36,091 nt of DNA, taken from positions 1 through 36,091 of IMG/VR virus record IMGVR_UViG_3300050821_004344. One strand, given 5' to 3'. The notes below the pieces were generated by a model. It ran no database searches. It was not told the DNA's origin and saw nothing but the letters and a program-made list of their open reading frames with translations. Source of the stretch: a virus. Numbering within the stretch: the stretch's first letter is position 1; each line of letters begins with the position of its first letter. Shown in pieces: positions 7,212 through 15,340 of the stretch. A program made the translations under genes and the position numbers.

Positions 7212-7456
7212 GTGCTTTAAAGCAAATACAAAACCCAAAAACAAAAAAATATATTTTAATTGATAGAGAAAAAGGCGTTATAGTAGAGCATCGAGAAATA
7301 GATGGGCCTTACCCTGATATTGAGATTATTACAAAACCAAAAAAACTCTGTACCGAATGTTTATCTAATGGTGTACCATTACTTGTAGTTGATATAATTA
7401 TTGCTCGCATAATAATAGAAAGGCGATCCGCAATAGAAGGTTTAGCGAAGAAATAA
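7208..7456 (+). CDS. hypothetical protein, 82 aa
   Basis: ATG overlaps the previous stop (ATGA), with TTGGAG upstream. The N-terminal part looks like a small beta-hairpin (KYILIDREKGVIVEHR); one Cys pair (LCTECL) follows and then a hydrophobic segment (VPLLVVDIIIARIIIERR). The family is not recognised. It separates the peptidase pair from the DNA polymerase gene. Confidence 0.6.
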   Translation: MSALKQIQNPKTKKYILIDREKGVIVEHREIDGPYPDIEIITKPKKLCTECLSNGVPLLVVDIIIARIIIERRSAIEGLAKK

Positions 7457-7457
7457 T

Positions 7458-9494
7458 ATGAAATACTTAGTTCTTGACTTAGAAACCAGCGGTAAAATTA
7501 CATACCGCCGTTTTTGTAACCCTTTAGATCCTACACATCAAGTGGACTTAGTGGGCTATAAATATCAAGGAGAAGATTTTAAATATATAACGTTAGAGCA
7601 AATACCATCAGTTTTTGATATTATTTGTTTAGATGATGTATCTGTTATTGTTGGTCAAAATATTAAATTTGATTTACTTTGGTTTTGGGGGGATAAGAAA
7701 CTACAAGCTTGGCTTAATAATGGCGGCAAAGTCTGGGACACCCAAACAGTGCAATATTTATTAGACGGCCAAAGACGAATTTCTAGAAGTTTAGACGATT
7801 TAGCCTTAAAATATGGCGGAACTGTTAAAGATTTTAATATGAAAGAATTCTATAAAAATGGAGGGCAATCTAAAGACGCCCCTTTTGATGTATTACTTGG
7901 ATATAATAAAGAGGATGTATTAAATACGAATCTTATTTTACAGGCTCAAATTAAATTAGCAAGACAAAAGAACATGTTACCTCTTATAGAGACTTATATG
8001 GAACATTACCTTGCAGTTATAGAAATGGAATATAATGGTATTTTTATTAATAATAATGATCTAAAAACTAAGGTAATGGTTTTGATTGATGAAAGAGATT
8101 ATTTATTAAAAAATTTACAATATTTTGCAAAGCTCCACGGATGGGAGTCTTTTAACCCTTTGAGTTTGGATGAATTAAGTTTATTTTTGTTTGGGGGAAT
8201 TTCTAAAATACGAGAGAAACGCCCTCAATTTGATGAAATGGGTTTCCCCATTATAGTAAAGTGTACTGGGCTTCAGAAAGAAAAATACGAAATACTTTCA
8301 ATTGAAAGTAAAGGTGTGTTAAATGCTAAAGATTATAAAGGGCTTAGTAAAAATAAAAAAGGGTATTATTTTTTAAAAGATGAGGATTTGACTTATATTA
8401 TCGAAGCGTATCCCGTTTCAAAAGAAGGTGAGTTTTGTTTTAATATTCTTGAGTATCGTAAGTTAGTAAAAAAGATTAGTACTTATTATGAAGGCCTACT
8501 TGAATGTTTATCCCCATACACTGGGTGTGTACATCCTGAATTTAAAACGGCTTTTACTGATACAGGTAGGCTTTCTTCTATAAATCCTAATGCTCAAAAC
8601 TTACTGCCTGAAGTTCTTGATTATGTTACTTCTCGTTATAAAGATGAAGGTAAGATTGTAGAGATTGATTTTTCACAATTAGAGGTTCGTTTACAAGCAT
8701 ATATCACAGGTTGTTATGAGTTTTCACAAGATATCATTAATGGTATTGATTTTCACACATTAAGACTATCTTACGCAGAAGGACTATCCTATGAAGAAAC
8801 TTTGAAAAGGGTGCATTCTGAGCATGAATGGGCATTAAAAAGAAAGAATGCAAAGACAATATCTTTTCAAAAGGCATATGGTGCTGCCCCCGCGAAGATT
8901 GCAGAAGAAACAGGAATTGATGAGAAAACAATAAGACATATTTTTGAACAAGAAGATTTACGATATCCTGAAATAAAAGGTTTTTATGAAAGTATTGTAG
9001 AAAATTGTACTAAAAATAAGATAGTTACAGCAGGCTTGCAAGTTATTAGAAATAAGTCAACCGGGTTAGAATTTACTAAGGACGGGGAACAAGCAGCACA
9101 TAGTGTATATAAAAGCATTACACAAAAAGAATATATTTTTAATGAAAGCGCCGTTTTAACTAAAACAGGGAAGATATTTCGCTACTTTAATATGCCAAAA
9201 ATACAGAATTCACCTGTGCAGGGGATCGCTGCTGATTTTGTAGATTGTCAAATAGGCCAGTTTTATCGTTGGCTTAAGAAAAATACTAGTAAATGTTGGA
9301 TGATTGACGAAGTACATGATAGTATTATTCTTGATTGCCATGTAGATGAATTGACAAATGTGATAAAGTATGCTAAGATAATATTAGAAAATACAGAAAA
9401 ATTTGAAGAACTAGCAGGTAAAGATTTTAATATACCAATGTTAGTTGATATAAAAATTGGTAATACATGGGGTGAAATAAAACAAAATGATTAA
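7458..9494 (+). CDS. family A DNA polymerase with 3'-5' exonuclease
   Basis: 678 aa, close to T7 gp5 (704). The N-terminal DEDD proofreading domain has Asp7 and Glu9 (LDLETSG), Asp72 (GQNIKFD) and the YNKEDVLNT motif. The polymerase domain has TDTGRLSSINPNAQNL, motif A with Asp404 (EIDFSQLEVRL), motif B RKNAKTISFQKAYG with Arg462, Lys466, Phe470 and Tyr474, and motif C with His620-Asp621 (DEVHDSIIL). Phe470 sits at the position that governs discrimination against dideoxynucleotides (Phe762 in E. coli Pol I, Tyr526 in T7). It is the replicative enzyme, expected to work with the primase, helicase and SSB of this arm. The start has only a weak ribosome site (GAAG). Confidence 0.95.
   Translation: MKYLVLDLETSGKITYRRFCNPLDPTHQVDLVGYKYQGEDFKYITLEQIPSVFDIICLDDVSVIVGQNIKFDLLWFWGDKKLQAWLNNGGKVWDTQTVQYLLDGQRRISRSLDDLALKYGGTVKDFNMKEFYKNGGQSKDAPFDVLLGYNKEDVLNTNLILQAQIKLARQKNMLPLIETYMEHYLAVIEMEYNGIFINNNDLKTKVMVLIDERDYLLKNLQYFAKLHGWESFNPLSLDELSLFLFGGISKIREKRPQFDEMGFPIIVKCTGLQKEKYEILSIESKGVLNAKDYKGLSKNKKGYYFLKDEDLTYIIEAYPVSKEGEFCFNILEYRKLVKKISTYYEGLLECLSPYTGCVHPEFKTAFTDTGRLSSINPNAQNLLPEVLDYVTSRYKDEGKIVEIDFSQLEVRLQAYITGCYEFSQDIINGIDFHTLRLSYAEGLSYEETLKRVHSEHEWALKRKNAKTISFQKAYGAAPAKIAEETGIDEKTIRHIFEQEDLRYPEIKGFYESIVENCTKNKIVTAGLQVIRNKSTGLEFTKDGEQAAHSVYKSITQKEYIFNESAVLTKTGKIFRYFNMPKIQNSPVQGIAADFVDCQIGQFYRWLKKNTSKCWMIDEVHDSIILDCHVDELTNVIKYAKIILENTEKFEELAGKDFNIPMLVDIKIGNTWGEIKQND
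9351..9379 (+). promoter_or_regulatory. possible internal promoter at the end of the polymerase gene
   Basis: Perfect TTGACA at 9351-9356, 17-base spacer, TAAGAT at 9374-9379 with extended -10 TGC at 9371-9373. It lies in the coding sequence about 110 bases before the next gene (9487). It could feed the diphosphohydrolase gene and the prkA cassette. Confidence 0.45.
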
Positions 9495-9705
9495 TTTTAT
9501 CGTAATGAATACTATGTTTGGTGTTCAAATATTAAATATAAATAATATATTAAAAGCATATTGCAGTACCGATGTGCAAGATCGTTATATAATCGTTTTT
9601 AGAGATGCAATTAATAATTGTGTCGAAGCGGTTTATGATACCCAAGCGTTACGAGATACCGCATTTGCTGAGCTATTAGATACCATAGGAGCTATAAGAA
9701 TATGA
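9487..9705 (+). CDS. hypothetical protein, 72 aa
   Basis: Overlaps the polymerase stop by eight bases and couples to the next gene by ATGA. The product looks like a small beta-sheet domain with a helical end: RYIIVFRDAINNCVEAVYD followed by ALRDTAFAELLDTIG. This strand-turn-strand and helix pattern is common in small phage and bacterial proteins that read like KTSC or WYL-associated pieces, but I cannot assign a family. Confidence 0.6.
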   Translation: MINFIVMNTMFGVQILNINNILKAYCSTDVQDRYIIVFRDAINNCVEAVYDTQALRDTAFAELLDTIGAIRI

Positions 9706-10202
9706 AAGAAGTATGTTTAGATCGGGAGTGTACCCGTACATATCCCTGTGGAAAATGCAGGGGAATAAAGGAGAAGGGATTAGTTGAAAGAGTAAAAGCA
9801 TTTCAAGAAATGATGGTAGGTTCCCCGTCTGTCGAGGAATTTATTGATAATAGAGAAAGATCCCCTAAAGACCATGCTATTAGGGGAGGTACCAAAAATG
9901 ATACAGGTAAACCAGAATATGATAGATTATCTTTTCAAGCTCTTGGGCAATTCAACGCAGTTCATAAATTTGGAGATAAAAAATATAATAAAGGGGATTG
10001 GAAAGAAGGTTTGCACTTCACGAGGCTACTCAATGCAGTTATACGGCATACCAGTGCTATGCTTAGTGGGGAACTATTCGATAAAGAGTCGGGTTTATTA
10101 CATTCAGCCCATGCGGGAGTCTGTCTTGAGATGGTTACACACTTTTTATTAAATCATCAAGAGTATAAAGATTTTGATGATTTGACAAATGATAAAACAT
10201 GA
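9702..10202 (+). CDS. dATP/dGTP diphosphohydrolase-like protein (DUF5664/MazZ family)
   Basis: 166 aa. Residues from about 66 carry the family pattern: KNDTGKPEYDRLSFQAL, then FGDKKYNKGDW, RHTSAMLSGELFDKESGLLH and a helical HAGVCLEMVTHFLL. The conserved RH-x(n)-GE-x-x-D-x-x-SG motif is the nucleotide- and metal-binding part of this MazG-related all-alpha family (PF18909). MazZ from Z-genome phages hydrolyses dATP/dGTP to monophosphates; many phages without diaminopurine DNA carry homologues, and no purZ is seen here. The N-terminal 25 residues have four cysteines (Cys5, 10, 16, 19) that could bind zinc. The start overlaps the previous stop (ATGA), and promoter P2 begins in the last codons. 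Confidence 0.75.
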   Translation: MKEVCLDRECTRTYPCGKCRGIKEKGLVERVKAFQEMMVGSPSVEEFIDNRERSPKDHAIRGGTKNDTGKPEYDRLSFQALGQFNAVHKFGDKKYNKGDWKEGLHFTRLLNAVIRHTSAMLSGELFDKESGLLHSAHAGVCLEMVTHFLLNHQEYKDFDDLTNDKT

Positions 10203-10210
10203 ACTATACT
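10182..10210 (+). promoter_or_regulatory. sigma70-type promoter P2 for the prkA-yeaH-spoVR cassette
   Basis: TTGACA at 10182-10187, 17-base spacer, TATACT at 10205-10210. The distance to the prkA start codon is 33 bases, giving a short leader with AGGGG as ribosome site. It is the best -35/-10 pair by consensus in the window and is placed exactly before the cassette, so the three genes probably form their own transcription unit. Cellular prkA operons use stress sigma factors; here the promoter looks like a housekeeping one. Confidence 0.78.
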
Positions 10211-10243
10211 ATAACAATATAATTTAAAACTAGGGGATAACTA

Positions 10244-12181
10244 ATGAACATTTTTGATAAATATAAAAAAGAACATGAGAAAGGGCAACTCTCTCACCTA
10301 TCTTTAGATGAATATTTAAAGATTTGTAAAAAAGACCCGTCTGCGTACGCAAGTGCGGCAGAACGTATTTTAAAGGCTATAGGAGAACCCGAATTAGTGG
10401 ATACTTCCCGTAATAGCAAATTAGCGGCAATTTTCTCTAATCGTATTATTCGTGTTTATAAACCTTTTGCTGATTTTTATGGCTTAGAAGATATTATTGA
10501 AAAAATTGTATCTTTCTTTAGACATTCTGCGCAAGGTTTGGAAGAAAGTCGACAAATACTTTATTTAGTGGGTGCTGTAGGTTCGGCTAAATCGTCTATT
10601 GCAGATAGACTTAAAGATCTCATGGAGCAAGAGCCTATCTATTGCCTTGCAGATGCCGACGGCAACGTAAGCCCGGTTCGTGAGTCTCCTTTAGGATTAT
10701 TTCATAGTTCAGATTCTGAGCTATTGGGAATACCTGAAAGAGCTTTATCGTATAAAGCTTCCCCTTGGGCATTAAAAAGAATGACCGAGTACGGTGGAGA
10801 TTTATCTAAATTTACAGTTATTAAAGCGTATCCTAGTTTATCTTATCAATTCGGTATTGCTAAAGTTGAGCCAGGTGATGATAATAACCAAGATATTTCG
10901 GCATTGGTTGGAAAGTTGGATATTCGGAAATTAGAAAAATTTCCACAAGATGATCCAGATGCTTATAGTTATTCTGGCGGGTTATGTAAAGCTAATAGGG
11001 GTTTGATGGATTTCGTTGAAATGTTTAAGGCACCTCTTAAAGTTTTACATCCTTTATTAACAGCGACACAGGAGCATAATTATAATGGAACTGAATCTAT
11101 TGGGTGTATACCTTTTGATGGTATTGTGGTTAGTCATTCTAACTTCTCTGAGTGGGATGTGTTCAAGGCTAAAAAAGGTGTTGAAGCTTTTCTTGATCGT
11201 ATCTATACTGTTCGCGTTCCTTACTGTCTTCGCGTAAGTGAAGAAGTAAAGGTATATCAGAAATTATTAAAATTAAGTAGTTTATCTCAGGCACCCTGCG
11301 CACCACAAACTTTAGAGTTATTAGCAAGATTTTGTGTTATGTCTCGGATTGATACATCGAAAGCTGCTGGTATTGTTAAAACTAAAATTGCTGTATATAA
11401 CGGTGAAAATGTAAAAAATAAAGATAATTTAGCTAAATCCTATGCAGATTATCAAGATTTAGTAGAAAAGCCCGAGGGATTCTCAGGTATTTCAACACGG
11501 ACTGCTTATAAAATTTTATCATTAGTATATAATTATGATGTAAATGAGGTCGGCGCCGATCCTGTACATATGATAGCTGTTATACGTCAAATGATTAAGG
11601 GGGAAGATTATTCCAAAGAACTTGGAGATACTTATGAAGCTTTTCTTGATAGGTGTTTAGCTGAGGATTATTTTAATTATATTGATAAAGAGATTAAAAT
11701 GGCTTGTCTAGATAGTTATGACGAGTTTGGACAAACTATGTTTGACCGTTATATTAAATTTGCAGATGCCTGGATTCAAGATAATGATATTAGAGACCAT
11801 GATACTGGGGAGTTATACGATATTAAACTTCTTGATCAAGAATTATCAAAATTAGAAAAGTCAGCTAACATATCAAATCCAAAAGATTTTCGGCATGAGG
11901 TAGTTAATTTTGCATTACGTTATAGGTCAAGCCATCAAGGTAATAATCCTAATTGGAGAAGTTACGAAAAGTTAAAATTGGTTATTCAATCTACTATGTT
12001 TGAAAAATTAACGGAACTATTACCTATTTTATCTTTTGATGGCCAAGGTAATAGTGCAGATCAAAAGAAACATGATCAGTTCGTAGATACTATGCAAACT
12101 CTCGGTTATACAGCACGCCAAGTTAAGCGCCTTGTGGAATGGTATTTAAGAGCTTCTCAACATAGGAGCAGTTCAAAATGA
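10244..12181 (+). CDS. prkA: PrkA/YeaG AAA+ serine protein kinase
   Basis: 645 aa against 644 in E. coli YeaG, and alignable from memory along the whole length: MNIFDKYKKEHEKG at the start, SAYASAAERILKAIGEPE, NQDISALVGKLDIRKLE, APLKVLHPLLTATQEHNYNG, NPKDFRHEVVNFALR and a final VEWYLRA. The N-terminal two thirds are an AAA+ module and the rest is the PrkA C-terminal kinase-like domain. In the Walker A loop (GAVGSAKSS, 110-118) the glycine before the catalytic Lys116 is Ala115, where YeaG has GPVGGGKSS. YeaG is produced in stationary phase and nitrogen starvation and phosphorylates protein substrates; B. subtilis PrkA has been reported to act as an ATP-dependent protease. The gene is intact. 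ATGA overlap with yeaH. A bacterial origin by transfer is inferred; base composition matches the phage neighbours, so transfer was not recent. Confidence 0.95.
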   Translation: MNIFDKYKKEHEKGQLSHLSLDEYLKICKKDPSAYASAAERILKAIGEPELVDTSRNSKLAAIFSNRIIRVYKPFADFYGLEDIIEKIVSFFRHSAQGLEESRQILYLVGAVGSAKSSIADRLKDLMEQEPIYCLADADGNVSPVRESPLGLFHSSDSELLGIPERALSYKASPWALKRMTEYGGDLSKFTVIKAYPSLSYQFGIAKVEPGDDNNQDISALVGKLDIRKLEKFPQDDPDAYSYSGGLCKANRGLMDFVEMFKAPLKVLHPLLTATQEHNYNGTESIGCIPFDGIVVSHSNFSEWDVFKAKKGVEAFLDRIYTVRVPYCLRVSEEVKVYQKLLKLSSLSQAPCAPQTLELLARFCVMSRIDTSKAAGIVKTKIAVYNGENVKNKDNLAKSYADYQDLVEKPEGFSGISTRTAYKILSLVYNYDVNEVGADPVHMIAVIRQMIKGEDYSKELGDTYEAFLDRCLAEDYFNYIDKEIKMACLDSYDEFGQTMFDRYIKFADAWIQDNDIRDHDTGELYDIKLLDQELSKLEKSANISNPKDFRHEVVNFALRYRSSHQGNNPNWRSYEKLKLVIQSTMFEKLTELLPILSFDGQGNSADQKKHDQFVDTMQTLGYTARQVKRLVEWYLRASQHRSSSK

Positions 12182-13344
12182 ACAAAGGTATAATAGTTGA
12201 TCGTCGAGATACTAAAAATAAATCAGCAGCTAACCGTAAAGCTTACATAGAACGCAGTAAGGAGGTTTTGAAAGAGCATGTGGAACGTTTAGCTAATGCT
12301 AAGAATCGGTCAATTACTGATATCGCCAAGAAACGTGATATAACTATTAGTAAGAAAACATTGAAGGAACCTCAATATCAATATGATATGGATTCTGGTA
12401 GTGTTGATAGGATCTTTCCTGGCAATAAAAAATATGTTAATGGCGACCATATTCCTATTGACCGTAGTGGAGAAGGGGGCGCTGGCGGTTTAGGCGGCGA
12501 CGGGGAGGAACACTTAGACGAATTTACATTTACATTAACGAAAGAGGAGTTTTTAAATATATTGTTTGAAGGTATTGAATTACCTGATTTTATTAAAAAT
12601 GGCATGAAAACTGTGGAATTTTCTCATATGCAGAGGGCCGGCTATACCAAAGACGGTTCCCCATGCCAATTAGATTTAAAGAAAACTTTCGAAAATGCTA
12701 TAGGCCGGAGAATTGCTACACGAACAGAAGAAAAAGAGCCCTCCTATTTAGATGAGATTGATTTAAGATATAAGAACTTTGCAGAAGTCTCTAAACCGAG
12801 CAGGGAGGCTGTTATGTTCTGCATATTAGATGTTTCAGGCTCCATGTCAGAGGTCTTAAAAAACTGGGCTAAAAAATATTTTCTATTACTTTATTTATTT
12901 TTAGAAAAACAATATACTAATACAAAGATTATATTCATCAGGCATCATGATATTGCTAGAGAAGTGGATGAAAAAAACTTCTTTTATGGTACAGATACTG
13001 GGGGTACGGTTATATCTAGTGCTTTAAGACTAACTGCTGATATTATAGCCGAACGTTTTAATGCGAATGACATTAATATTTATATTGCTGAATGTTCAGA
13101 TGGTGATAATACCACTAATGATAATGAGCTTTGTCTTGAAATACTAAAGAATGAACTTTTACCTGTAGTACAATATTATGCCTATTTAGAGGTTATAGAA
13201 GATGCGCGATATGCATCTTCTAGAACATGGGGTAATGTAGTTAAGAAAACATTGGAACCTTTGTATACTAATGTAAAATCTGACACTACTGGAAGGGAAG
13301 AGGATATTTTTAAAGTGTTTAGAAAACTGTTTAAAACAAAGTAA
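12178..13344 (+). CDS. yeaH: YeaH-like DUF444 protein with von Willebrand A domain
   Basis: 388 aa (E. coli YeaH 427). The N-terminal part keeps VDRRDTKNKSAANRKAYIER, a Gly-rich linker (SGEGGAGGLGGDGEEHLDEF) and SHMQRAGYTKDGSPC. The VWA domain holds the metal-ion-dependent adhesion motif DVSGSM with Asp218, Ser220 and Ser222, followed by LLLYLFLEKQYTNTKIIFIRH and GTDTGGTVISSAL, with SDGDNTTNDNE further on. The coiled-coil stretch that precedes the VWA domain in YeaH is mostly missing, which explains the shorter length. YeaH is the constant partner of YeaG; VWA proteins paired with AAA+ ATPases usually act as substrate adaptors or assembly factors. Ribosome site AGGAG, ATGA coupling to prkA. 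Confidence 0.93.
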   Translation: MNKGIIVDRRDTKNKSAANRKAYIERSKEVLKEHVERLANAKNRSITDIAKKRDITISKKTLKEPQYQYDMDSGSVDRIFPGNKKYVNGDHIPIDRSGEGGAGGLGGDGEEHLDEFTFTLTKEEFLNILFEGIELPDFIKNGMKTVEFSHMQRAGYTKDGSPCQLDLKKTFENAIGRRIATRTEEKEPSYLDEIDLRYKNFAEVSKPSREAVMFCILDVSGSMSEVLKNWAKKYFLLLYLFLEKQYTNTKIIFIRHHDIAREVDEKNFFYGTDTGGTVISSALRLTADIIAERFNANDINIYIAECSDGDNTTNDNELCLEILKNELLPVVQYYAYLEVIEDARYASSRTWGNVVKKTLEPLYTNVKSDTTGREEDIFKVFRKLFKTK

Positions 13345-13369
13345 ATATGTAAACTTAAGGTTGACTATT

Positions 13370-14872
13370 ATGAAACAAAATAAACTATTGTATGAAAATA
13401 ATGTTTGGACAGTAGAGATATTATCTAAAATGTGGGATGTTATTGATAATATTGGTTCAAAAGAACTAGGTTTGGATTATTATGCCCCACAAATCGAACT
13501 AATTACTTATGATCAAATGCTTGATGCCTATAGTTCTGTAGGAATGCCCATTATGTATAATCACTGGTCATTTGGAAAATCTTTCATAATGAATCACAGG
13601 CGCTATAAAGCCGGAGAAATGGGACTAGCTTATGAAATGGTTATTAATTCTGATCCAGCAGTGTGTTATTGTTTAGAGACAAACTCAGCTACAATGCAAG
13701 CTTTAGTCCTTGCCCATGCAGCTTGTGGCCATGTTCATTTTTTTAAGAATAATTATATGTTTAAAGATTGGACCGACGCAAGCGGTATATTGACTTATTT
13801 GAAATATGCTAAAAATTATATTGACTACTGTAGTACTACATATGGGGATGATATTGTTGAAAAATTATTAGACGCTTGCCATTCTTTACAAGATTATGGC
13901 ATTGATACTTATAAACGAGGAAAAAAGAAATCTCAGCAAGATATTTTAGATCGGGAAATAACTCGTTTAAAATTTAAAGAGGAAACTTATTCTAAGGAGT
14001 TAGAATCAATACCTGGATTTTCAAAAATAGCTGAGGAAAAGAAGAATGCAGAATTTTGGGCGTCATTCCATAACCGCCTAAAGAAAAATAAACCTGAGCA
14101 ATATACTCCACCCAGACCTTTCCCAGAGGAGAACTTGTTGTATTACTTTGAAAAAAGATCGCCTGTTTTATTTAATTGGGAAAAAGAAATAGTACGTATA
14201 GTTAGAATTATTGCTCAATACTTTTACCCGCAAAGACTTACTAAAGTAATGAATGAGGGTTTTGCTACTGCAATTCATTATACAATTATGAATACTTTAT
14301 ATGATCGCGGCTATATTACAGAAGGGAATATACTTGAATTTTTGCATTCCCATACGGGAGTATGTTGCCAGCCTCCATTATCTTCTATTAACCCCTATGC
14401 ACTAGGTTTTAATATTTTTATGGACTTGAAAAGAATGTGTTTAGACCCTACGGAAGAAGATAAAAAATGGTATCCTGATATAGCAGGTTCTCAAGATTGG
14501 TTAGCTTTGTGGAAAGATTGTGTAGCTAACTATCGAGATGAAAGTTTCATTCTTCAATTTCTATCTCCTAAAGTAATACGTGATATGAAATTGTTTAATA
14601 TATTCTTTACTGATGAAAATGATGAATTTTATACAGTAACTTCCACCCATAATGATGAGGATGTTCATGAAATTAGACTTAAATTATCTAAACAGCATTC
14701 ACTAGATTATTATAGACCCAATATACAAATAATAGAAATGAATTGGGAAGATAATACACTACATTTACTTTCTAAAACAGGAGATAGATATATAAAAGAT
14801 GACGACGAAGAAGAATTGCGAGCATATCTCATGCGTTTGTGGGGATATGACGTATTACTTCATCATGAATAA
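13370..14872 (+). CDS. spoVR: SpoVR/YcgB-like protein
   Basis: 500 aa from the ATG at 13370 (AAGG nine bases upstream); a TTG at 13361 is in frame but overlaps the ribosome site. E. coli YcgB is 510 aa, and long blocks agree: QMLDAYSSVGMPIMYNHWSF, GLAYEMVINSDPAVCY, MQALVLAHAACGHVHFFKNN, QYFYPQRLTKVMNEGFATA followed by IHYTI, INPYALGFNIFMDLKR, and SFILQFLSPKVIRDMKLF. SpoVR is needed for spore cortex formation in B. subtilis; in proteobacteria YcgB belongs to the YeaG-YeaH regulon. The biochemical activity is unknown; the Glu and His in NEGFATAIHY are reminiscent of a zinc hydrolase but not proof. It is 25 bases after yeaH and the last member of the cassette. Confidence 0.94.
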   Translation: MKQNKLLYENNVWTVEILSKMWDVIDNIGSKELGLDYYAPQIELITYDQMLDAYSSVGMPIMYNHWSFGKSFIMNHRRYKAGEMGLAYEMVINSDPAVCYCLETNSATMQALVLAHAACGHVHFFKNNYMFKDWTDASGILTYLKYAKNYIDYCSTTYGDDIVEKLLDACHSLQDYGIDTYKRGKKKSQQDILDREITRLKFKEETYSKELESIPGFSKIAEEKKNAEFWASFHNRLKKNKPEQYTPPRPFPEENLLYYFEKRSPVLFNWEKEIVRIVRIIAQYFYPQRLTKVMNEGFATAIHYTIMNTLYDRGYITEGNILEFLHSHTGVCCQPPLSSINPYALGFNIFMDLKRMCLDPTEEDKKWYPDIAGSQDWLALWKDCVANYRDESFILQFLSPKVIRDMKLFNIFFTDENDEFYTVTSTHNDEDVHEIRLKLSKQHSLDYYRPNIQIIEMNWEDNTLHLLSKTGDRYIKDDDEEELRAYLMRLWGYDVLLHHE

Positions 14873-14892
14873 TAACAACAAGAGGTATAAAA

Positions 14893-15141
14893 ATGTCAAT
14901 TGAGGCTTATATAGTAATTCATAGGACGGAGCACGGCGTAGATTACACTCCGTATTTAATGACTAAAGATGAAGCAAACGAGTATATTTTTAAAAACGAT
15001 AAATTAAATCGTTATCACGAATCCATGCCCATTTTGGCGAGGATACATTTATCAAAACAGGATTATAAACCTGTTTTTGAAGACGATAGAGTTTATGGTT
15101 TAACAACTTTAGGGGGGGGGAGTCATGTCAACAAGAAATAA
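14893..15141 (+). CDS. hypothetical protein, 82 aa
   Basis: AGAGG eight bases before the ATG. The product has a beta-alpha start (EAYIVIHRTEHGVDYTPYLMTKDEANEYIF) and ends in TTLGGGSHVNKK. The codons for LGGG fall in a run of nine G residues (15112-15120). The gene overlaps the next one by 17 bases. Function unknown. Confidence 0.6.
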   Translation: MSIEAYIVIHRTEHGVDYTPYLMTKDEANEYIFKNDKLNRYHESMPILARIHLSKQDYKPVFEDDRVYGLTTLGGGSHVNKK

Positions 15142-15340
15142 AAAAGAAAGGCGGAGGCAAAAATTATATACATCAATAAACAAGTCTCTTAAACAATTAG
15201 GATGGCTAGAACCATCCCTGCAAGGGTTTTCGATAGGTGGATTACATGCTTATGCTGGAATTTTAGCAGAGCGTCTTGTCCAAAAGCATTTATTTACAAA
15301 TCATTTAGAAATCGCGGAGAAAAAAGATGTCAACAACTGA
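15125..15340 (+). CDS. hypothetical basic small protein, 71 aa
   Basis: The start is preceded by the G9 run plus AG, which supplies GGAG as ribosome site. The N-terminal 20 residues are strongly basic (STRNKKERRRQKLYTS) and could bind nucleic acid or another phage protein; the rest is helical (LHAYAGILAERLVQKHLF). It overlaps SSB by 14 bases. No family recognised; the position suggests a replication or recombination accessory. Confidence 0.6.
   Translation: MSTRNKKERRRQKLYTSINKSLKQLGWLEPSLQGFSIGGLHAYAGILAERLVQKHLFTNHLEIAEKKDVNN

Noticed and set aside
7458-10202. Diaminopurine (Z) genome system from polymerase plus MazZ homologue
   Set aside because: No purZ or datZ in the window and the MazZ family is widespread in phages with normal DNA.
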